From AP-15 sp963703745 (lineage in GTDB: Bacteria; Pseudomonadota; Alphaproteobacteria; ATCC43930; CGMCC-115725), in NCBI GenBank assembly GCA_963703745.1, contig CAVPFL010000004.1, positions 1,178,001 through 1,242,000 of the forward strand: DNA of 64,000 nt, read 5' to 3'. The notes under the pieces were generated by a model that made no database searches, was not told the DNA's origin, and saw only the letters and a list, made by a program, of their open reading frames with translations. Below, in pieces: positions 52,058 through 61,734 of this stretch. Numbering within the stretch: the stretch's first letter is position 1; every line of letters starts with the position of its first letter. The translations under genes and the position numbers were made by a program.

Positions 52058-52882
52058 ATGAGATTGAGTGTGGTGACCTTCATGCGTCCCGGCCCCGAGC
52101 CCCGCGGTCGGCCGCTCGCTCGCATCGTCGACTACGCCCGGCAAATCGAAAGGCGCGGCTTCCCCGGGATCTGGGTGACCGACTCGATCGGTCGCGGCCG
52201 GCCGACTCTGGATCCGCTCGTCGTGCTCGGCGCGCTCAGTGTCGCCACCCATCGGGTTGAGCTCGGCACCGCGGTATTGCAAGTGTCGCTGCGCCATCCG
52301 ATCGAGCTCGCCCATCGCGTGCAGTCGGTCCAGGCGTTATCCGGCGGGCGGCTGCGCCTCGGCGTCGGCAGCGGCTCGACGCGCGCCGATTTCGATCTCC
52401 TCGGTGCCGACTACGACCAGCGCTTTCGCACCCTGATGCGCTCGCTAGAGATCATGCGCCGCGCCTGGAATGGCGAGCGGGTTAATGGCGGGACATTGTC
52501 GCCGTGGCCCGGATGCGAGGGCGGACCGCCGGTCTTGCTCGGCGCCTGGCGCAACCCGCGCTGGATCGGCTACGCCGCAAAGCAATGCGCCGGCTGGATC
52601 GCATCGGGCCTCTACAGCAGCTGGGAAGACCTCGAGGCCGGGATGCGCCTCTATCGCGATGCCGGCGGCCGGAATGCCGTCCTCGCCAACGTCCTGGTCG
52701 ATCTCAGCAACAAGCCGGAACCTGGAAGTCTCGCCGAGCGGGCGACAATCTCGCTGGTCTGCTCGCCGGATGAGGCGCGAGTTCGACTAAAACGGATCGA
52801 TCAGCTGGGCTTTGACGAGGTGCTCGTCGTCTCGCTCGGCGGCGCGCTCGACGAGCTCGAGCGGGTGCGCGACTTCCTTTAA
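52058..52882 (+). CDS. Luciferase-like (LLM class) flavin-dependent oxidoreductase
   Basis: A 274-residue TIM-barrel F420/FMN-dependent oxidoreductase: IVDYARQIERRGFPGIWVTD, DPLVVLGALSVATHRVELGT, VLQVSLRHPIELAHRVQSVQ, ALSGGRLRLGVGSGSTRADF. The conserved GGR and GVGSG segments are present. Such enzymes need a flavin reductase or F420; none is adjacent. The start at 52058 matches the family N-terminus. Substrate unknown. Confidence 0.9.
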   Translation: MRLSVVTFMRPGPEPRGRPLARIVDYARQIERRGFPGIWVTDSIGRGRPTLDPLVVLGALSVATHRVELGTAVLQVSLRHPIELAHRVQSVQALSGGRLRLGVGSGSTRADFDLLGADYDQRFRTLMRSLEIMRRAWNGERVNGGTLSPWPGCEGGPPVLLGAWRNPRWIGYAAKQCAGWIASGLYSSWEDLEAGMRLYRDAGGRNAVLANVLVDLSNKPEPGSLAERATISLVCSPDEARVRLKRIDQLGFDEVLVVSLGGALDELERVRDFL

Positions 52883-52890
52883 AACGTCGG

Positions 52891-53286
52891 TCACAGAACG
52901 AGCTGGGTCTGGGTGACGAGTGCAACCAGCCGGCCTTCCGGGGTCGAGACGCGGGTCTGCCAGATCATGGTTCGCCGGCCGCGGTGGATCGGGGTCGCCT
53001 CGCCAATCACCCGCGTCCCGACTGGCGCTGGTGCCACGAAGTTGGTCTTGCTTTCGATCGTCGTAGTCCCGGCACCCTCCGGCAGATTGACGATCGTGCC
53101 GGTGGCGCCGAGGGTGTCCGCGAACGCCATGACGGCACCACCGTGAAGCACCGCAGGGCGGGTACAAAGATCCTCGCGCACGGTCATCTCGGCGACGATC
53201 TTGTCCGGCGAGGCGCTGACAAACTCGATGCCGAGCAGCTCGGCAAAGGGCAGCATCTCTTGTCGGATGCGGGCAAGCAGATCCAT
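52891..53286 (-). CDS. PaaI-type hotdog thioesterase
   Basis: A 131-residue hotdog-fold acyl-CoA thioesterase. The catalytic block RPAVLHGGAVMAFADTLGAT (HGG plus a downstream Asp) is present, as are ESKTNFVAPAPVGTRVIGEA and the final strand GRLVALVTQTQLVL. PaaI members hydrolyse phenylacetyl-type and other aryl-CoA esters. The start at 53286 is preferred because AGGAGA sits 7-8 nt upstream; a second ATG at 53292 is too close to it. Divergent from glgA (15-nt gap). Confidence 0.9.
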   Translation of the reverse strand: MDLLARIRQEMLPFAELLGIEFVSASPDKIVAEMTVREDLCTRPAVLHGGAVMAFADTLGATGTIVNLPEGAGTTTIESKTNFVAPAPVGTRVIGEATPIHRGRRTMIWQTRVSTPEGRLVALVTQTQLVL

Positions 53287-53301
53287 CCACATTTCTCCTA
53301 G

Positions 53302-54768
53302 ATGCGCGTTCTCTACATCACCGCCGAGCTCTACCCCTGGGTCAAGTCGGGCGGGCTCGGCGATGTCGCGGCGGCGCTGCCGCCGGCTCTCATCGCTGAG
53401 GGTATCGATGTTCGTCTGCTGTTGCCTGGCTTCCGCGGCTTTCTCGATGCGTTCCCCGCCATCACCGATATTGTCCGGCTGACCACTCCGTTTGCCGGCG
53501 AGCGGGTGCGAGTAGGTCTGGCTCGTCTGCCCGGCGCCGATAGCCTCGCTTATCTCGTCGATCATCCGGCCTTTTACGACCGCGCGGGCGGCCCCTATCA
53601 GAGCCCGGACGGTAGCGATTGGCCCGACAACCATCGCCGCTTCGGACTGTTTGGCTGGATCGCCGCGGAGCTTGCGCGCGGCGCCGACCCCGGCTGGCAT
53701 CCGGACATCCTGCATGGTCACGACTGGCACACCGGGCTCGCCCCAGCCTACCTCGCCGCCTGGCCACCGCCGGGCGACCGCGTCCCTACCGTGTTCACGG
53801 TCCACAACCTTGCCTACCGGGGGCCTTTCCCGGGCGCAATTTTCCCGGAGCTGGCATTGCCGTCCGGGTTTTTCTCGATCGACGGGGTCGAGTTTTTCGG
53901 CATGGTCTCGTTCATCAAGGCTGGGCTCTTCTACTCGGACCGCCTGACTACGGTGAGCCCCACTTACGCCCGTGAAATCCAGACCCCGGCCTTTGGCTGG
54001 GCCCTTGACGGGCTGTTGCGCGCCCGCGCCAATGTGTTGACCGGGATCTTGAACGGCGTCGATCCGCGCTTTTGGGATCCCCGGCACGACACGAATTTGC
54101 CGCAGGTCTACGGCACCGAGGATGCAGCGGCCGGCAAGCAGGCGGCGAAGGCTGTCCTGCAGCAACGCCTCGGGCTCGAACCGATCGAGGGTGGGCCACT
54201 GCATGGTGCGGTGAGCCGCCTCACCCCGCAAAAGGGCCTAGACCTTGTACTCGCGGGTTTACCCGACCTCATCGCTTCCGGCGGGCAGCTCGCCCTGCTC
54301 GGCTCGGGAGACGGCGATCTCGAGCAGGCCTTCGCCGCCGCCGCCGACAGATACCGCGGGCGGGTCGGGGTCATGATCGGCTACGATGAAGGCTTGGCGC
54401 ATCTGATTATCGGCGGCTCGGACGTGATTCTCGTCCCCTCGCGCTTCGAGCCGTGCGGCTTGACCCAGCTTTACGCGTTGCGTTACGGCGCGTTGCCACT
54501 GGTCCGTCGGGTCGGCGGCCTTGCGGACACGGTTGTCGACGCGACCGCTAGGAGCTTGGCCGAAGGCCTCGCCACTGGCTTTGCCTTTGACGACGACAGC
54601 CCCTCCGCCTTGGTGTCGGCGATCTGGCGCTCCACCTCACTGTTCCGCGAGCGAGAGATCTGGCAGCGCATGATGCGGCGGGCGATGACGTGCGACTTCA
54701 GCTGGGCGGCCGCGGCCCGTCAGTACATAGACGTATATCGAACACTGCAGCCGGACCTTGTGCGTTAG
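53302..54768 (+). CDS. glgA: Glycogen synthase GlgA
   Basis: A 488-residue GT5 ADP-glucose:alpha-1,4-glucan glucosyltransferase. The KxGG substrate loop WVKSGGLGDVAAALP is near residue 15. Further motifs are FTVHNLAYRGPFPGAIFPEL, SRLTPQKGLDLVL and the C-terminal sugar-nucleotide region ILVPSRFEPCGLTQLYALRY. No other glg genes are nearby. It ends 9 nt before the convergent formyltransferase. Confidence 0.96.
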   Translation: MRVLYITAELYPWVKSGGLGDVAAALPPALIAEGIDVRLLLPGFRGFLDAFPAITDIVRLTTPFAGERVRVGLARLPGADSLAYLVDHPAFYDRAGGPYQSPDGSDWPDNHRRFGLFGWIAAELARGADPGWHPDILHGHDWHTGLAPAYLAAWPPPGDRVPTVFTVHNLAYRGPFPGAIFPELALPSGFFSIDGVEFFGMVSFIKAGLFYSDRLTTVSPTYAREIQTPAFGWALDGLLRARANVLTGILNGVDPRFWDPRHDTNLPQVYGTEDAAAGKQAAKAVLQQRLGLEPIEGGPLHGAVSRLTPQKGLDLVLAGLPDLIASGGQLALLGSGDGDLEQAFAAAADRYRGRVGVMIGYDEGLAHLIIGGSDVILVPSRFEPCGLTQLYALRYGALPLVRRVGGLADTVVDATARSLAEGLATGFAFDDDSPSALVSAIWRSTSLFREREIWQRMMRRAMTCDFSWAAAARQYIDVYRTLQPDLVR

Positions 54769-54777
54769 AGCGGGCCT

Positions 54778-55701
54778 CTAGGCGCCGAGGATCGTTCCCG
54801 CCGGGATGCCGGCCTCAGTGGCCGCGATCTTGGGGCCGTCGTCGAGGCGTATCCGCGAGACTTCGACAAAGCCACCTTGCGCCAGGATGCGCATCCCCTG
54901 GTCGCCGATCGAGATGACCTCGCCGATTTTGCGCCCGCGCACCATCCCGAAGGTCCCGGCGATGATCTTGCGCGCATCGAACAGGTAGAGTTTCCGCTCG
55001 CCGTAATTCGTCCATGCACCCGGTGCCGGATTGCACCCGCGGATCAGGTCATAGACGAAATCGACATGGTTCGCCCAATTGATATGTGATTCGACCTCGC
55101 GCACCCAGCCCTCATAGGTCGCGCGGCTTTCGTCTTGAGTACTTTCGGTCGCCCGGCCCGAGACAACCAGATCAGCGGCTTCGATCAGCGCCGAGACCCC
55201 GAGAGGAAAAATCCTGTCGAAGTAAAGCGATCCGGCGGTGTCGTCGGGACCGATCGTCACGCGCTTTTGCAGGATGACGGGCCCTTCGTCGAGCCCAGGC
55301 GTCGGTCGGAAGATCGACAGCCCCGTCTCGGTCCGTCCGCGGATGATCGCCCACGGGATCGAGGAGGCTCCGCGATGAAGCGGCAGCAGCGACGGGTGGA
55401 ATTGGATCATGCCGTGCTTTGGGATCGCGCAGAATTCGGGCGGGGCGAAGAGCAGAACATAGGCCATTACGCCGAGATCCGCCTTGAGGTCGGAGAGTGC
55501 GCGTTGGGCCTCCTCGCTCGAATATTTGGCAAAGCGATGGACGGCCAGGCCGCGCTCCTGAGCCGCTGCGACCAGCGGGTCGGGTCTGGCCCCCGGTCGT
55601 TCCGGTGCGGCAAAAACGCCGGCGACCTCGTCGCCGCGCGCGACGAAGGCCTCGAGCACGGCTTTGCCAAAGGCCTGCTGACCGACGATAACGATGCGCA
55701 T
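54778..55701 (-). CDS. Formyltransferase (10-formyl-THF hydrolase/ArnA-like fold)
   Basis: A 307-residue protein with the formyltransferase fold: VIVGQQAFGKAVLEAFVARG, the catalytic N-H-D type block MIQFHPSLLPLHRGASSIPW and GLSIFRPTPGLDEGPVILQK, then the C-terminal beta domain (RILAQGGFVEVSRIRLDDGP). It resembles the hydrolase domain of 10-formyltetrahydrofolate dehydrogenase and ArnA/Fmt relatives, but has no dehydrogenase domain. The acceptor is unknown. It stands apart from tRNA-formylation genes (no def/rsmB), so it is not Fmt. Confidence 0.85.
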   Translation of the reverse strand: MRIVIVGQQAFGKAVLEAFVARGDEVAGVFAAPERPGARPDPLVAAAQERGLAVHRFAKYSSEEAQRALSDLKADLGVMAYVLLFAPPEFCAIPKHGMIQFHPSLLPLHRGASSIPWAIIRGRTETGLSIFRPTPGLDEGPVILQKRVTIGPDDTAGSLYFDRIFPLGVSALIEAADLVVSGRATESTQDESRATYEGWVREVESHINWANHVDFVYDLIRGCNPAPGAWTNYGERKLYLFDARKIIAGTFGMVRGRKIGEVISIGDQGMRILAQGGFVEVSRIRLDDGPKIAATEAGIPAGTILGA

Positions 55702-55774
55702 TTCCTGCCCTCCGAGAATGTCCCTCGATTAGTGTTGCGCCGTTCGCGAGCACCGCCTCCACACCGCCACAGTT

Positions 55775-57649
55775 TCATATTGCAGCGCTCTGGGGCAAGT
55801 CCGCCGCGCCAACTCCGTCGGCTTGGCGCACGGGCCTTCCCCTCGGGAATAGCAGCGTCACGGCGGTTCCCCGCCCAATCTCGCTGCGGATCGACGCCGA
55901 GCCGCCGGATTGGCGGGCAAAGCCGTATACCATGCTAAGCCCAAGGCCCGTGCCCTTGCCCGGCTCCTTGGTCGTGAAGAACGGCTCGAACGCGCGCTCC
56001 GCCACGTCGGGAGGCATCCCGTGCCCGGTATCGGAGATCTCCAGACCGACAAAATCGCCGACTTTCTCCGGTTGCTCCGACGCTCCCTCGGGCAGGACTG
56101 CCCGATTGAAGGTGCGGATACTCAGCTCGCCGCCGCCCGGCAAGGCATCGCGGGCATTGAGCGCAAGGTTGATGACGGCGAGCTCGAGCTGGGTCGCGTC
56201 GGCATCAACCGGCCACAGATCGGGGGCGAGATCGGTGTGGATCGCGATGCCGCTGCCGACGGTTCGGACGAGCAGCTCGGCCATTCGGCGCAGCTGGGCA
56301 TTCAAGTCGATGGTCGCCTTGGTTGGCGGCTGGCGCCGCGCAAAGGCGAGAAGTTGCCCGGTCAACCTCTCGCCGCGCTCGACAGTTCGCAGCGCCGTTT
56401 CCACCCTGGCCTGCAGTTGAGCGCTCTGCTGCCTCCCACTCAGCATTTCCAGAGAACCCTGCAATACCGTCAGCAGATTGTTGAAATCATGCGCGACGCC
56501 GCCCGTCAGCTGACCAAGCGCTTCCATCTTCTGCGCTTGACGGAGCTCGGCCTCGGCTCGGTTTCGGCGATTCATTTCGCGCCGCAGGCGGCGTGCCGTG
56601 GTGCGCCAGCGCCAGCTGGCGATCTTGTGCCGCTGGATTTGTCGGACGGCGAGCAAGGTCATGCCGAACAATGCGAGCGAGGCGGGTACCGCAAACAGGG
56701 AGTAGTTGACAAGATTGGCGAGCCACGAAGCGAGCACGTCATTCCTCGGTATGCCGTACGCGACGTAGAGCGGGTAGCCCCCGATCCGCTGGTAGCCGTA
56801 AAAGCGCTCGATCCCGTCAGTGTCTCCCCTACCCCAGAACAACCCGTGATCGGAGTTGCTTGCGACCGCTCGCATAAACGGGCTGCCTCGCGCCAGAACA
56901 AACGCGTCCGGCAATGGCGGATACCGCACCAAGAGAGAGCCATCGCTGCGCACCAACGAGGCCGCAAAGCGCTTGTCCTCCGATACGGTGCGGTAAAATT
57001 CGCTGAAATAAGCCGGGCGGGCGGAGACGACGATGATTCCGTCGAAGACCTTGTCCGCCGTAGAGCGACGCTCGCAAATGTCGAATTCGGGGTCGCGGGT
57101 CAGCGCCCCGGTCTGCTCGTGTCCGACAAAGATGCCGACATCCTGCTCTTGTTCGGCGGCGAAGCAATCGCGATCGGAGACGTTGATCGGCGAGACGGGT
57201 GTAGAGCGACCACTCACCCGAGGACGCCCGGCGGCGTCGGCCATCCAAACCTCGTCGATCTGCGGTAATGTGTCGAGATCCGACAGGAACCGATGCAGCT
57301 CCTCATCGTGCTCGATCCGGTCCCAATCGAGCCCGCGCGTTCGGGCATCGATCCAGGCGAGCACGATGGCATAAGTTTTGATAGTGTTGAGCGCATGCTC
57401 CCGCAATTCGCCAGCCTCGATCATCACCCGCTCTTCGGCCTGGCTCCGAACCAATCGAAAATTCTGCGAGGCAGCGATCGCCAGTAACAACAGCGGTACG
57501 GTCAGAGACGCAGCGAGAAGGCCGCGCAGGGGCCAAGTCAGTCCGCGCCGCGGGCGCGCTTGAAGCGCATCAGCCCGGTTTCTGCTACTTCGCCTGAACC
57601 ATCCGACAACGCGGGTGGCGAGCGGCGGGTGATCAACGTCGGTTGTCAC
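55775..57649 (-). CDS. dCache-type sensor histidine kinase
   Basis: A 624-residue membrane kinase from the GTG at 57649. TM1 42-61, a large periplasmic Cache-like sensor about 62-312, TM2 about 313-335, a coiled-coil linker, HisKA with H387 (LTGGVAHDFNNLLTVLQG), N-box INLALNARDAL, and G-boxes DTGHGMPPDV and KGTGLGLSMVYGFARQ. There is no receiver domain and no response regulator gene beside it, so it is an orphan kinase. The frame is open to 57964 with no homology before 57649. Ligand unknown. Confidence 0.9.
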   Translation of the reverse strand: MTTDVDHPPLATRVVGWFRRSSRNRADALQARPRRGLTWPLRGLLAASLTVPLLLLAIAASQNFRLVRSQAEERVMIEAGELREHALNTIKTYAIVLAWIDARTRGLDWDRIEHDEELHRFLSDLDTLPQIDEVWMADAAGRPRVSGRSTPVSPINVSDRDCFAAEQEQDVGIFVGHEQTGALTRDPEFDICERRSTADKVFDGIIVVSARPAYFSEFYRTVSEDKRFAASLVRSDGSLLVRYPPLPDAFVLARGSPFMRAVASNSDHGLFWGRGDTDGIERFYGYQRIGGYPLYVAYGIPRNDVLASWLANLVNYSLFAVPASLALFGMTLLAVRQIQRHKIASWRWRTTARRLRREMNRRNRAEAELRQAQKMEALGQLTGGVAHDFNNLLTVLQGSLEMLSGRQQSAQLQARVETALRTVERGERLTGQLLAFARRQPPTKATIDLNAQLRRMAELLVRTVGSGIAIHTDLAPDLWPVDADATQLELAVINLALNARDALPGGGELSIRTFNRAVLPEGASEQPEKVGDFVGLEISDTGHGMPPDVAERAFEPFFTTKEPGKGTGLGLSMVYGFARQSGGSASIRSEIGRGTAVTLLFPRGRPVRQADGVGAADLPQSAAI

Positions 57650-57974
57650 TCTCGACGCCCCTCCACGACATGTTGCGCTGCTCCTGCGGCCCGGCGCCCG
57701 AGTGTACGCGCAAACCCCGGCGCGGTCGAATGCCGTCGCCGGATGCGGCGCGGTGAGACGGCACGCGACCCGACGCGGGACAGTGCACCAAGGATTACCG
57801 AAGGCGACGCCGTTCCGTCGCTTGCGCCCGGAGGACATTTCTGGGCCCCTTTCGGGGTACAGAATGCCCCCGCAGGCGGTGGAAAATGCGCAGAATTGCT
57901 GGAATCGGAAGCCGCCTTGGTTGCCTCGAAGCCCGGCCGTAACGGGAACGGCCGGCCAATTCAACCTGTTCGAT
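57650..57974. other. 325-nt region upstream of the sensor kinase
   Basis: Lies between the end of the dihydropyrimidinase frame and the kinase start on the minus strand. It is in frame with the kinase but shows no conserved text. It probably holds the kinase promoter; I see no clear boxes or repeats. Confidence 0.4.
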
Positions 57975-59406
57975 TCAAACAGCCGGGCGGGTTCGGATCT
58001 CCTCGGGCACCTTACGCGCTAGGAACTGGCCGTCTTTGAGGTCGCCCTTAAAAGTGCCGCCTTCGACGACGATCTTGCCGCGCAGCATGACGAGCGAAGG
58101 CCAGGCGGCGAGGTCGCGGCCCTCCCAGGGGGTGTAGTCGGCCTCGTGCAGTTCGGCGGCGCGCACGATCTTGCGGCGGCGCGGGTCGAGCAACACGATG
58201 TCGGCGTCAGAGCCGACCACCAGCGCGCCCTTGCGCGGGTAGAGGCCCATGATCTTGGCGGCATTACTCGAGACCAGGCCGACAAAATCCGACAGCCCAT
58301 AACCGCGCTTCTCGACGGTCTCGGTGTAGATCAATGAGAGCCGTGGCTCGACCCCGGCATTGCCCCCGGTCGTGTCGTCGATCCGCCGGCCCTGCAATTT
58401 GATCCGGAGCGGGCAGCAGATTTCGTCGGTGGCGACGGTCTGGATCGCGCCGTGATCGGTCGCCTGCCACAGCGCTTCCTGGTCGGCGCGGAATTTCAAT
58501 GACGGGTAAGTGTGATAGATCTGCCCGTTCGGCCGCCGGTAGTCCTCGGCGGTGTACATCAGGTATTGGTGCAGGGTCTCGCCATAGATCGGCACACCCT
58601 TGGCGCGCGCCGCGGCGATCGCGTCGACCCCGGTCTTGGCCGAGGTGTGCATCATATAGAGGGCCGCACCCTCGATATTGGCGTCGAACCGGATCACCCG
58701 GTTGAACGACAGGTCCTCCGACAAAGTGTTGTGCACCTCGGCCATGTTCTCAAAGCCGGTGCGGTCCTCGCGGGTCAGCTTCTCGTACATGTGCATGACG
58801 ATGTCGTTGTCCTCGGCGTGGATCGCGGCGATGCCGCCGGCGCCCGCCAGCACCTTCAGCACCTCCCAGATGTCGCCAAAATCGACCATGCGGCCCTTGC
58901 GGCTGGGGGTGATGTCGGTCGTGAACATCTTGACCGAGGCGTGCCCAGCCTGAACCGCCTCGGCAAGTTCGCCGAGGCGCTCGGGTGCGATCTTGCCGAG
59001 CAGCATCGTGTGAAAGGCGTAGTCGCCATAGCAGGCGCCGGCCCATTGCCGCTGCCGGCGCTCGATCGCCCGCTGGATCGTCTCGCCGCCCTCGACCGGG
59101 GCGAAGTCGATCGTTGTCGTCGTGCCCCCGTGCAAGGCCGCGAGGCTGACCCGCGAAGCCGGCTCCGTCAATGTCGGCTGGGCGACGCCGGGGCATCGGC
59201 ATCGGCCAGTTGCAATGGACATGCGGGTCGATGCCGCCCGGGATCACAATCTGCCCCGAGGCGTCGACCACCCGCGCCGCTCCAATACCGGCGAGACCTG
59301 CCGTGCGCGCCGATCGCGACGATGTGCTCGCCGGACACGCCAATGTCGGCCGGCTCCGGGCCCGCGGGAAGGACGGCGGTACCGCGGAGATGAGGATGTC
59401 CAGCAT
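57975..59406 (-). pseudogene. Dihydropyrimidinase-like amidohydrolase, N-terminus frameshifted
   Basis: Most of the protein reads cleanly at 57975-59190: SLAALHGGTTTTIDFAPVEG, GHASVKMFTTDITPSRKGRM (carbamylated-Lys metal ligand region), YGETLHQYLMYTAEDYRRPN and FVGLVSSNAAKIMGLYPRKG. The first about 70 residues are spread over three frames: MLDILI from the ATG at 59406, RGTAVLPAGPEPADIGVSGE in a second frame, then VVDASGQIVIPGGIDPHVHC (metal HxH) back in the first, and finally the main frame. At least three small indels within about 220 bp are needed. Either the gene has just died or the assembly has local errors. Role: cyclic amide or hydantoin hydrolysis. Confidence 0.8.
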
Positions 59407-59422
59407 GTAAACCGCCTACCTT

Positions 59423-59511
59423 CGTCATGCCCGGGCCTGACCCGGGCATCTCTGAAATCCGTCGGCACGTTGAACGTAGCCTGGATTGCCGGGTCACGCC
59501 CGGCAATGACG
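59423..59511. repeat. REP-like palindromic element
   Basis: Two 9-bp hairpins, ATGCCCGGG-cctga-CCCGGGCAT (59427-59449) and ATTGCCGGG-tcacg-CCCGGCAAT (59485-59507), flanked by inverted ends CGTCAT/ATGACG. It sits just upstream of the dihydropyrimidinase start. Confidence 0.8.
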
Positions 59512-59514
59512 ATT

Positions 59515-59747
59515 TTATTGGTCGGCCGCCATTCGTCCCTGATGACAGAGCACCGGCGCGGCGAAGGCAAAGGCGTCGACGATTTCGGCTCGTGGGATCT
59601 GATGCACGACAAAGACCAGCCGGCTGCGGCGGTCTTCGTCGGGCCAGTCGTCGAGCCATTCGGGGCGAAGAGCGCGTGTTGCGCCGCCTGCACCACCGCC
59701 GGCCGCTCGGGCCGGTCGGAGAACCGCGCGATCCCTTTCACTCTCAG
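59515..59747 (-). pseudogene. C-terminal remnant of a CobW/YjiA-family GTPase
   Basis: Minus-strand text LRVKGIARFSDRPERPAVVQ, AAQHALFAP in one frame and EWLDDWPDEDRRSRLVFVVH, QIPRAEIVDAF in the next, ending at a TAA at 59515. This is the CobW C-terminal domain (metal-chaperone GTPases of the COG0523 type). A one-base loss near 59655 splits it, and the GTPase domain with P-loop and CxCC is absent. Confidence 0.7.
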
Positions 59748-59935
59748 AAGGTCACCAGCCCGCTCGACCCTTGATCTTCAGCCGGTGCTCGACACGCTGG
59801 TCGAGACCGGGCAGCGGCTCTGCGGCAGCGGTATGGCCGCGCTCCCAGCAGCACGGCGGAACGATTGAAGTCGACAGCCGGGTCGGCGAATTCAGCGAAT
59901 TCACGATCCGCTTGCCGCGGCGCCCCCACACCTAT
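59742..59935 (+). pseudogene. Joined remnants of a GAF-domain histidine kinase
   Basis: Text LDLQPVLDTLVETGQRLCGS matches the start of a GAF domain, like the units of the gene at 61968. It is followed, in a different frame, by QHGGTIEVDSRVGEFSEFTI and RLPR, the last strand of a HATPase domain. Everything between is deleted. It overlaps the CobW stub by a few bases. Confidence 0.65.
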
Positions 59936-59943
59936 CTCCGGAA

Positions 59944-60030
59944 CGCCCGCCCTGGCGGGCGCCCACGGACTAAATCCGTGGGCTGAAGGCCCACGTCCGG
60001 GGGCTCCCCTCCCCGGGCTCAACCCGGGGA
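59944..60030. repeat. Array of three consecutive hairpins
   Basis: CGCCCGCC-ct-GGCGGGCG (59944-59961), CCCACGGA-ctaaa-TCCGTGGG (59962-59982) and TCCCCGGG-ctcaa-CCCGGGGA (60010-60030). The first two are directly abutting. They lie after the kinase remnant in non-coding DNA. Confidence 0.8.
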
Positions 60031-60162
60031 CTGTGGGGGAGGGGACGGGAGGGACGAGGGGGTTGCATGAGCGCGATCCCCCTTCAGGGGCGAGGCCGAC
60101 CCGACCCTCTGCCGGATTGAGCGGGTTCGGCTTCCGGGATTCGCTAACCCGGCAACTCGCGG

Positions 60163-61734
60163 TCAGTCCGCCTCGCCCGCGGCAAGGTGCAGGCCCGACA
60201 ACAAAAGGTCGCGGTGCTGGACATTTCGCAGGAAACTGGCATCGGGTATCTCGGCGGGAGTCGTCGCGCGCAGCCGAGCGATAATCGCTCGGGCGTCGGC
60301 GAGCCGGCTCATATGCGCGTAGCAGGCGGCGAGCCAGCGATACGCCGACGGATGTCCTGGATCCTGTTGGATGGCGAGGAGCAGTTTCGGCACCGCTTCC
60401 TCGAAGCGCCCAGCCAGGAAATGAGCCGCCCCTAGCAGAGACATCGACATGCCGATTCCGGCGCGGGGGCTAAGCCGTAGCGCCGCGTTCTCATGCTCGA
60501 TCGCAAGGTCTGGCTGGCCCGCCCACAACCTGAGATTCCCACTAATATGCCAGCCGCGAGCAAAGCTCAGGTTGAGCGCCAGGGCGCGGTCGACCAATGC
60601 CATCATGGCGCCGATGTCTTCGCCGAATGACGCCAGCGCGAGGGCGGCATTGGCGAGGACGTCCGGATGGTCGCCGGCGACTTCCAGAGCGCGCCTAGCG
60701 AAATCGTCACCCTTGCGACGATCCGCCTCCCGGTTTTCGCTCCGATTGTCAGCAAGCAGCCGATGGCAGCACACGGCGGCTCTGGCAAGCGCCCGGCCGT
60801 AACCGGGATCAAGCGTGATCGCCTGTTCGAGCAAGTCTAGTGCCTCGGGGACGTGCCGTGCTGATGACTGGACCATCGCATACGCGCGGAGGTAGAGATC
60901 GTAGGCGTTCGGCTGCGCGGTCAAGCGGGCGGCAGAGCGGCGGGTTTCGGCTGCCTCGAGCGCCGGTTCGATGACCCCGGCAACACTCGAGGCCACCTCG
61001 TCCTGCAGCTCGAATACGTCTTCGAGCGAGCCGTCAAACCGGTCGGCCCACAGATGCGCACCGGTATCGGCCTCGATCAGCTGCGCGGTGATGCGCACCC
61101 GATTGGCGGCTTTGCGCACCGAGCCTTCGAGAACGTAGCGCACGCCAAGCTCGCGCCCGACTTGTTTTACATCGACGGCTTGGCCCTTGTAGGTGACGGT
61201 CGAATTGCGCGCGATCACGAACAGCCAGCGGATGCGGCTCAGCGCGGTGATGATTTCCTCGACCATGCCGTCGACAAAATATTCCTGTCCGGCATCGCCC
61301 GACATGTTCTCGAACGGCAGCACCGCGATCGAAGGCTTGTCGGGCAACGGTGGTGCGAGGGTAACGGGCTGTGCAGTGTCAGTGATTGCAGCCGGCTCGC
61401 CCGACGCAAGCGCCTCGCGCGACACTTGAGGCGTGAACAAATAGCCGCGCCGCCGCAGGATACGCAGCAATCGTTGTTCATGATCGCCGAGGGCGCGTCG
61501 GATATCTCCGACGCACTGGAAAATGCTGTCGTCGCTGACGAAGATGCCGGGCCAGACGACCTGCATTACTTCGTCGCGGCTAATGATCCGATCGGGATTT
61601 TCAACAAAATGGCGCAGCAGTGAGAAAGATTTGGGGCGAAGCGCGCACTCCACACCCTCTACCAGCAACGCGCGACGATCTGGATGCAGGACGAAGCGGT
61701 CAAACCTATAGGCTGAAGGCGCCGCAGCTTCCAT
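60163..61734 (-). CDS. CadC-like winged-helix regulator with TPR domain
   Basis: A 523-residue protein. Residues about 8-105 form an OmpR/PhoB-type DNA-binding winged helix (HPDRRALLVEGVECALRPKS, VWPGIFVSDDSIFQCVGDIR, RALGDHEQRLLRILRRRGYL). Next is a FlgO-like/adenylate-cyclase-associated domain (KPSIAVLPFENMSGDAGQEY, GSVRKAANRVRITAQLIEAD, TGAHLWADRFDG), then TPR units (HPDVLANAALALASFGEDIG). There is no clear TM helix, unlike CadC. Such proteins are common in alphaproteobacteria; signal and targets are unknown. It is divergent from the GAF-array gene. Confidence 0.9.
   Translation of the reverse strand: MEAAAPSAYRFDRFVLHPDRRALLVEGVECALRPKSFSLLRHFVENPDRIISRDEVMQVVWPGIFVSDDSIFQCVGDIRRALGDHEQRLLRILRRRGYLFTPQVSREALASGEPAAITDTAQPVTLAPPLPDKPSIAVLPFENMSGDAGQEYFVDGMVEEIITALSRIRWLFVIARNSTVTYKGQAVDVKQVGRELGVRYVLEGSVRKAANRVRITAQLIEADTGAHLWADRFDGSLEDVFELQDEVASSVAGVIEPALEAAETRRSAARLTAQPNAYDLYLRAYAMVQSSARHVPEALDLLEQAITLDPGYGRALARAAVCCHRLLADNRSENREADRRKGDDFARRALEVAGDHPDVLANAALALASFGEDIGAMMALVDRALALNLSFARGWHISGNLRLWAGQPDLAIEHENAALRLSPRAGIGMSMSLLGAAHFLAGRFEEAVPKLLLAIQQDPGHPSAYRWLAACYAHMSRLADARAIIARLRATTPAEIPDASFLRNVQHRDLLLSGLHLAAGEAD

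Noticed and set aside
59944..60030. Possible CRISPR array from the regular hairpins
   Set aside because: The hairpins differ in sequence and there are no repeated units with spacers and no cas genes.
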